A stretch of 6,759 nt of DNA from JANRKH01 sp033761815 (GTDB lineage: Bacteria > Pseudomonadota > Alphaproteobacteria > Rickettsiales > Rickettsiaceae): positions 1-6,759 of the forward strand of contig JANRMF010000121.1 in the NCBI GenBank assembly GCA_033761815.1, written 5' to 3'. The notes beneath the pieces are model-generated. The model was not told the origin of the DNA. It saw only the letters and a list, made by a program, of their open reading frames with translations, and did not search any database. Position 1 is the stretch's first letter. Each line of letters starts with the position of its first letter. The translations under genes were made by a program, and so were the position numbers. Of this stretch, positions 5,609 to 6,759 are shown piece after piece.

Positions 5609-6759
5609 TTAAATATTACATTTTTTGGCTGCGTAATCGTAGAGTTTTTGCCAAAATAATTTATTGAAGATAACTACAAATATAGCCATTACTAAAATGC
5701 CAAGAGCGATTCTTGCAAAATCGCCTTTATTTGTCATATCCGCAATATAAGCACCTATGCCCAAACATTCAACTTTATGATTTCCATAAGTTACCACCTC
5801 TGATACTATACTTGCGTTCCAAGAAGCTCCGTAAGCAGTAATAGCGCCGGTAATATAATATGGCAATATTGCGGGCATAACATATTCCTTCCACCAGACA
5901 AATCCTTTAATTTTATGTAATTTGGCTACGTCCCTGAGTCCAAGTGATATAGAATTAGCTGCGCCAACTACATTAAATAATATATACCACTGAGTTCCTA
6001 CTATCATAAGAGGGCTAAGCCAAATATTAGGATTAAGATTATATTTAGTAATTACTAGATATACAAAAGGAAATAGTAAATTAATCGGAAAAGCTGCAAG
6101 AAACTGGGTTAATAATTGTATTATTCCTGCGATTTTTGGATTGAGACCCATATAAACGCCTAAGGGCACCCAAACGATAGAAGCCAGCATCACTAAAACC
6201 ATAATTTTAAACCATGTAATAGTAGCAAGCATAAGAACATATAAGACTTCGGTAAAATCTACAGCAGCATCGATGAATCCAACAAGTTTAATACTTATAT
6301 ACACAGCTATATAAATGAATAATAAATTAAATAATATGTTGTAGGTAAATTGTATATATTTAAATTTATGATTTTGAGATCCATTTAAATTAGAAATATT
6401 GACTACTCTAGGAGCTGTAAGAATCCTTGTATAGATGATTTTCGAAATTAATCCATTAAAATAAATAGAGATTTGGTTGCATAAGTGGCTTCTAGAATAA
6501 AAATTCAAAGCCCATGAAGTATTTTTTACACCCACTTCGCCCGACATATCATAAACAAATCTATCAGACCATACTACTAGGGGGCGCATTATTAGTTGGT
6601 CGTATAATATTATAATCAAAGACATTACAACTACTGCCATTAATGTAGCATTTGTGTTTTCTTCTGTAAGTGAAAGGGCAATATAAGAGCCTATGCCATC
6701 CAAAATAATACTTTCATTTCCAACATTAATTACTTCTGAGGCTACAATAAAAAACCACC
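5609..6759 (-). CDS. ABC transporter permease of the NitT/TauT type, two fused permease domains, 5' end outside the window
   Basis: This membrane subunit pairs with the ATPase just downstream. The frame stays open to the window edge, giving about 382 residues. The TTG at 6701-6703 is internal, because the codons before it encode conserved family sequence (WFFIVASEV, then GNESII). The visible part holds the end of a first permease domain, including a membrane helix at about residues 21-37 after the TTG, and a complete second domain. Between them is a largely polar linker (about 48-118). The second domain has hydrophobic segments near 121-143, 151-185, 193-218, 228-250, 280-303 and 330-349. Its EAA-type coupling loop lies near 255-281 (Gly267, ending ILP). 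The end of the first half aligns without gaps to the end of the second (GNESIILDGIGSYIA against GNHKVECLGIGAYIA), showing fused duplicated domains. Intact relatives have, from memory, about 570 residues, so roughly a third is missing. Subfamily is confident; substrate is not. Confidence 0.9.
   Translation of the reverse strand, partial: WFFIVASEVINVGNESIILDGIGSYIALSLTEENTNATLMAVVVMSLIIILYDQLIMRPLVVWSDRFVYDMSGEVGVKNTSWALNFYSRSHLCNQISIYFNGLISKIIYTRILTAPRVVNISNLNGSQNHKFKYIQFTYNILFNLLFIYIAVYISIKLVGFIDAAVDFTEVLYVLMLATITWFKIMVLVMLASIVWVPLGVYMGLNPKIAGIIQLLTQFLAAFPINLLFPFVYLVITKYNLNPNIWLSPLMIVGTQWYILFNVVGAANSISLGLRDVAKLHKIKGFVWWKEYVMPAILPYYITGAITAYGASWNASIVSEVVTYGNHKVECLGIGAYIADMTNKGDFARIALGILVMAIFVVIFNKLFWQKLYDYAAKKCNI

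Overview
The window is AT-rich (roughly one third G+C by eye) and gene-dense, with ATGA-type gene overlaps and GTG/TTG starts, so it is bacterial. The inner-membrane importer at the right suggests a typical didermal bacterium, possibly host-associated, but I cannot name the organism from the sequence.

Left part (228-4179, + strand): a bacterial RNA repair cassette of the Hen1-Pnkp type. Pnkp (1630-4179) is full length and carries all three expected modules, in order: 5' polynucleotide kinase, 3'/2',3'-cyclic phosphatase of the metallophosphoesterase fold, and RNA ligase (adenylyltransferase). Directly upstream lies Hen1, the 3'-terminal ribose 2'-O-methyltransferase and Pnkp ligase activator. 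It is split into two reading frames: an N-terminal module (228-908) and a C-terminal methyltransferase module (857 or 905 to 1633). The split is best explained by two extra bases (GA) in an AGAGA stretch at 894-898. Removing them gives a continuous protein of about 467 residues, the usual size of bacterial Hen1. Both halves keep their conserved residues. The break falls in the linker between modules, and the stop codon of the first half overlaps a possible TTG start of the second (TTGA, 905-908). The methyltransferase frame overlaps pnkp by ATGA. The locus is therefore a recent pseudogenisation, a sequencing error, or a genuinely split two-subunit Hen1.

Known role: the Pnkp-Hen1 complex repairs tRNAs and other RNAs cut by ribotoxins. 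Pnkp phosphorylates the 5'-OH and removes the 2',3'-cyclic phosphate. Hen1 methylates the 3'-terminal 2'-OH so that the sealed junction resists a second cut, and Pnkp ligates with help from the Hen1 N-terminal half.

Right part (4283-6759, - strand, convergent with pnkp): the distal end of a NitT/TauT-like ABC importer operon. It has a two-domain permease cut by the window edge, and 24 bases after it an ATPase with the C-terminal AAA-associated domain. The substrate cannot be told. No substrate-binding protein is in view. The importer has no evident link to RNA repair.

Non-coding stretches are short: 1-227 upstream of Hen1, where no convincing promoter or gene is seen, and 4180-4282 between the convergent operons, which holds imperfect hairpins. 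No RNA gene, CRISPR array, insertion sequence or integrase is visible.
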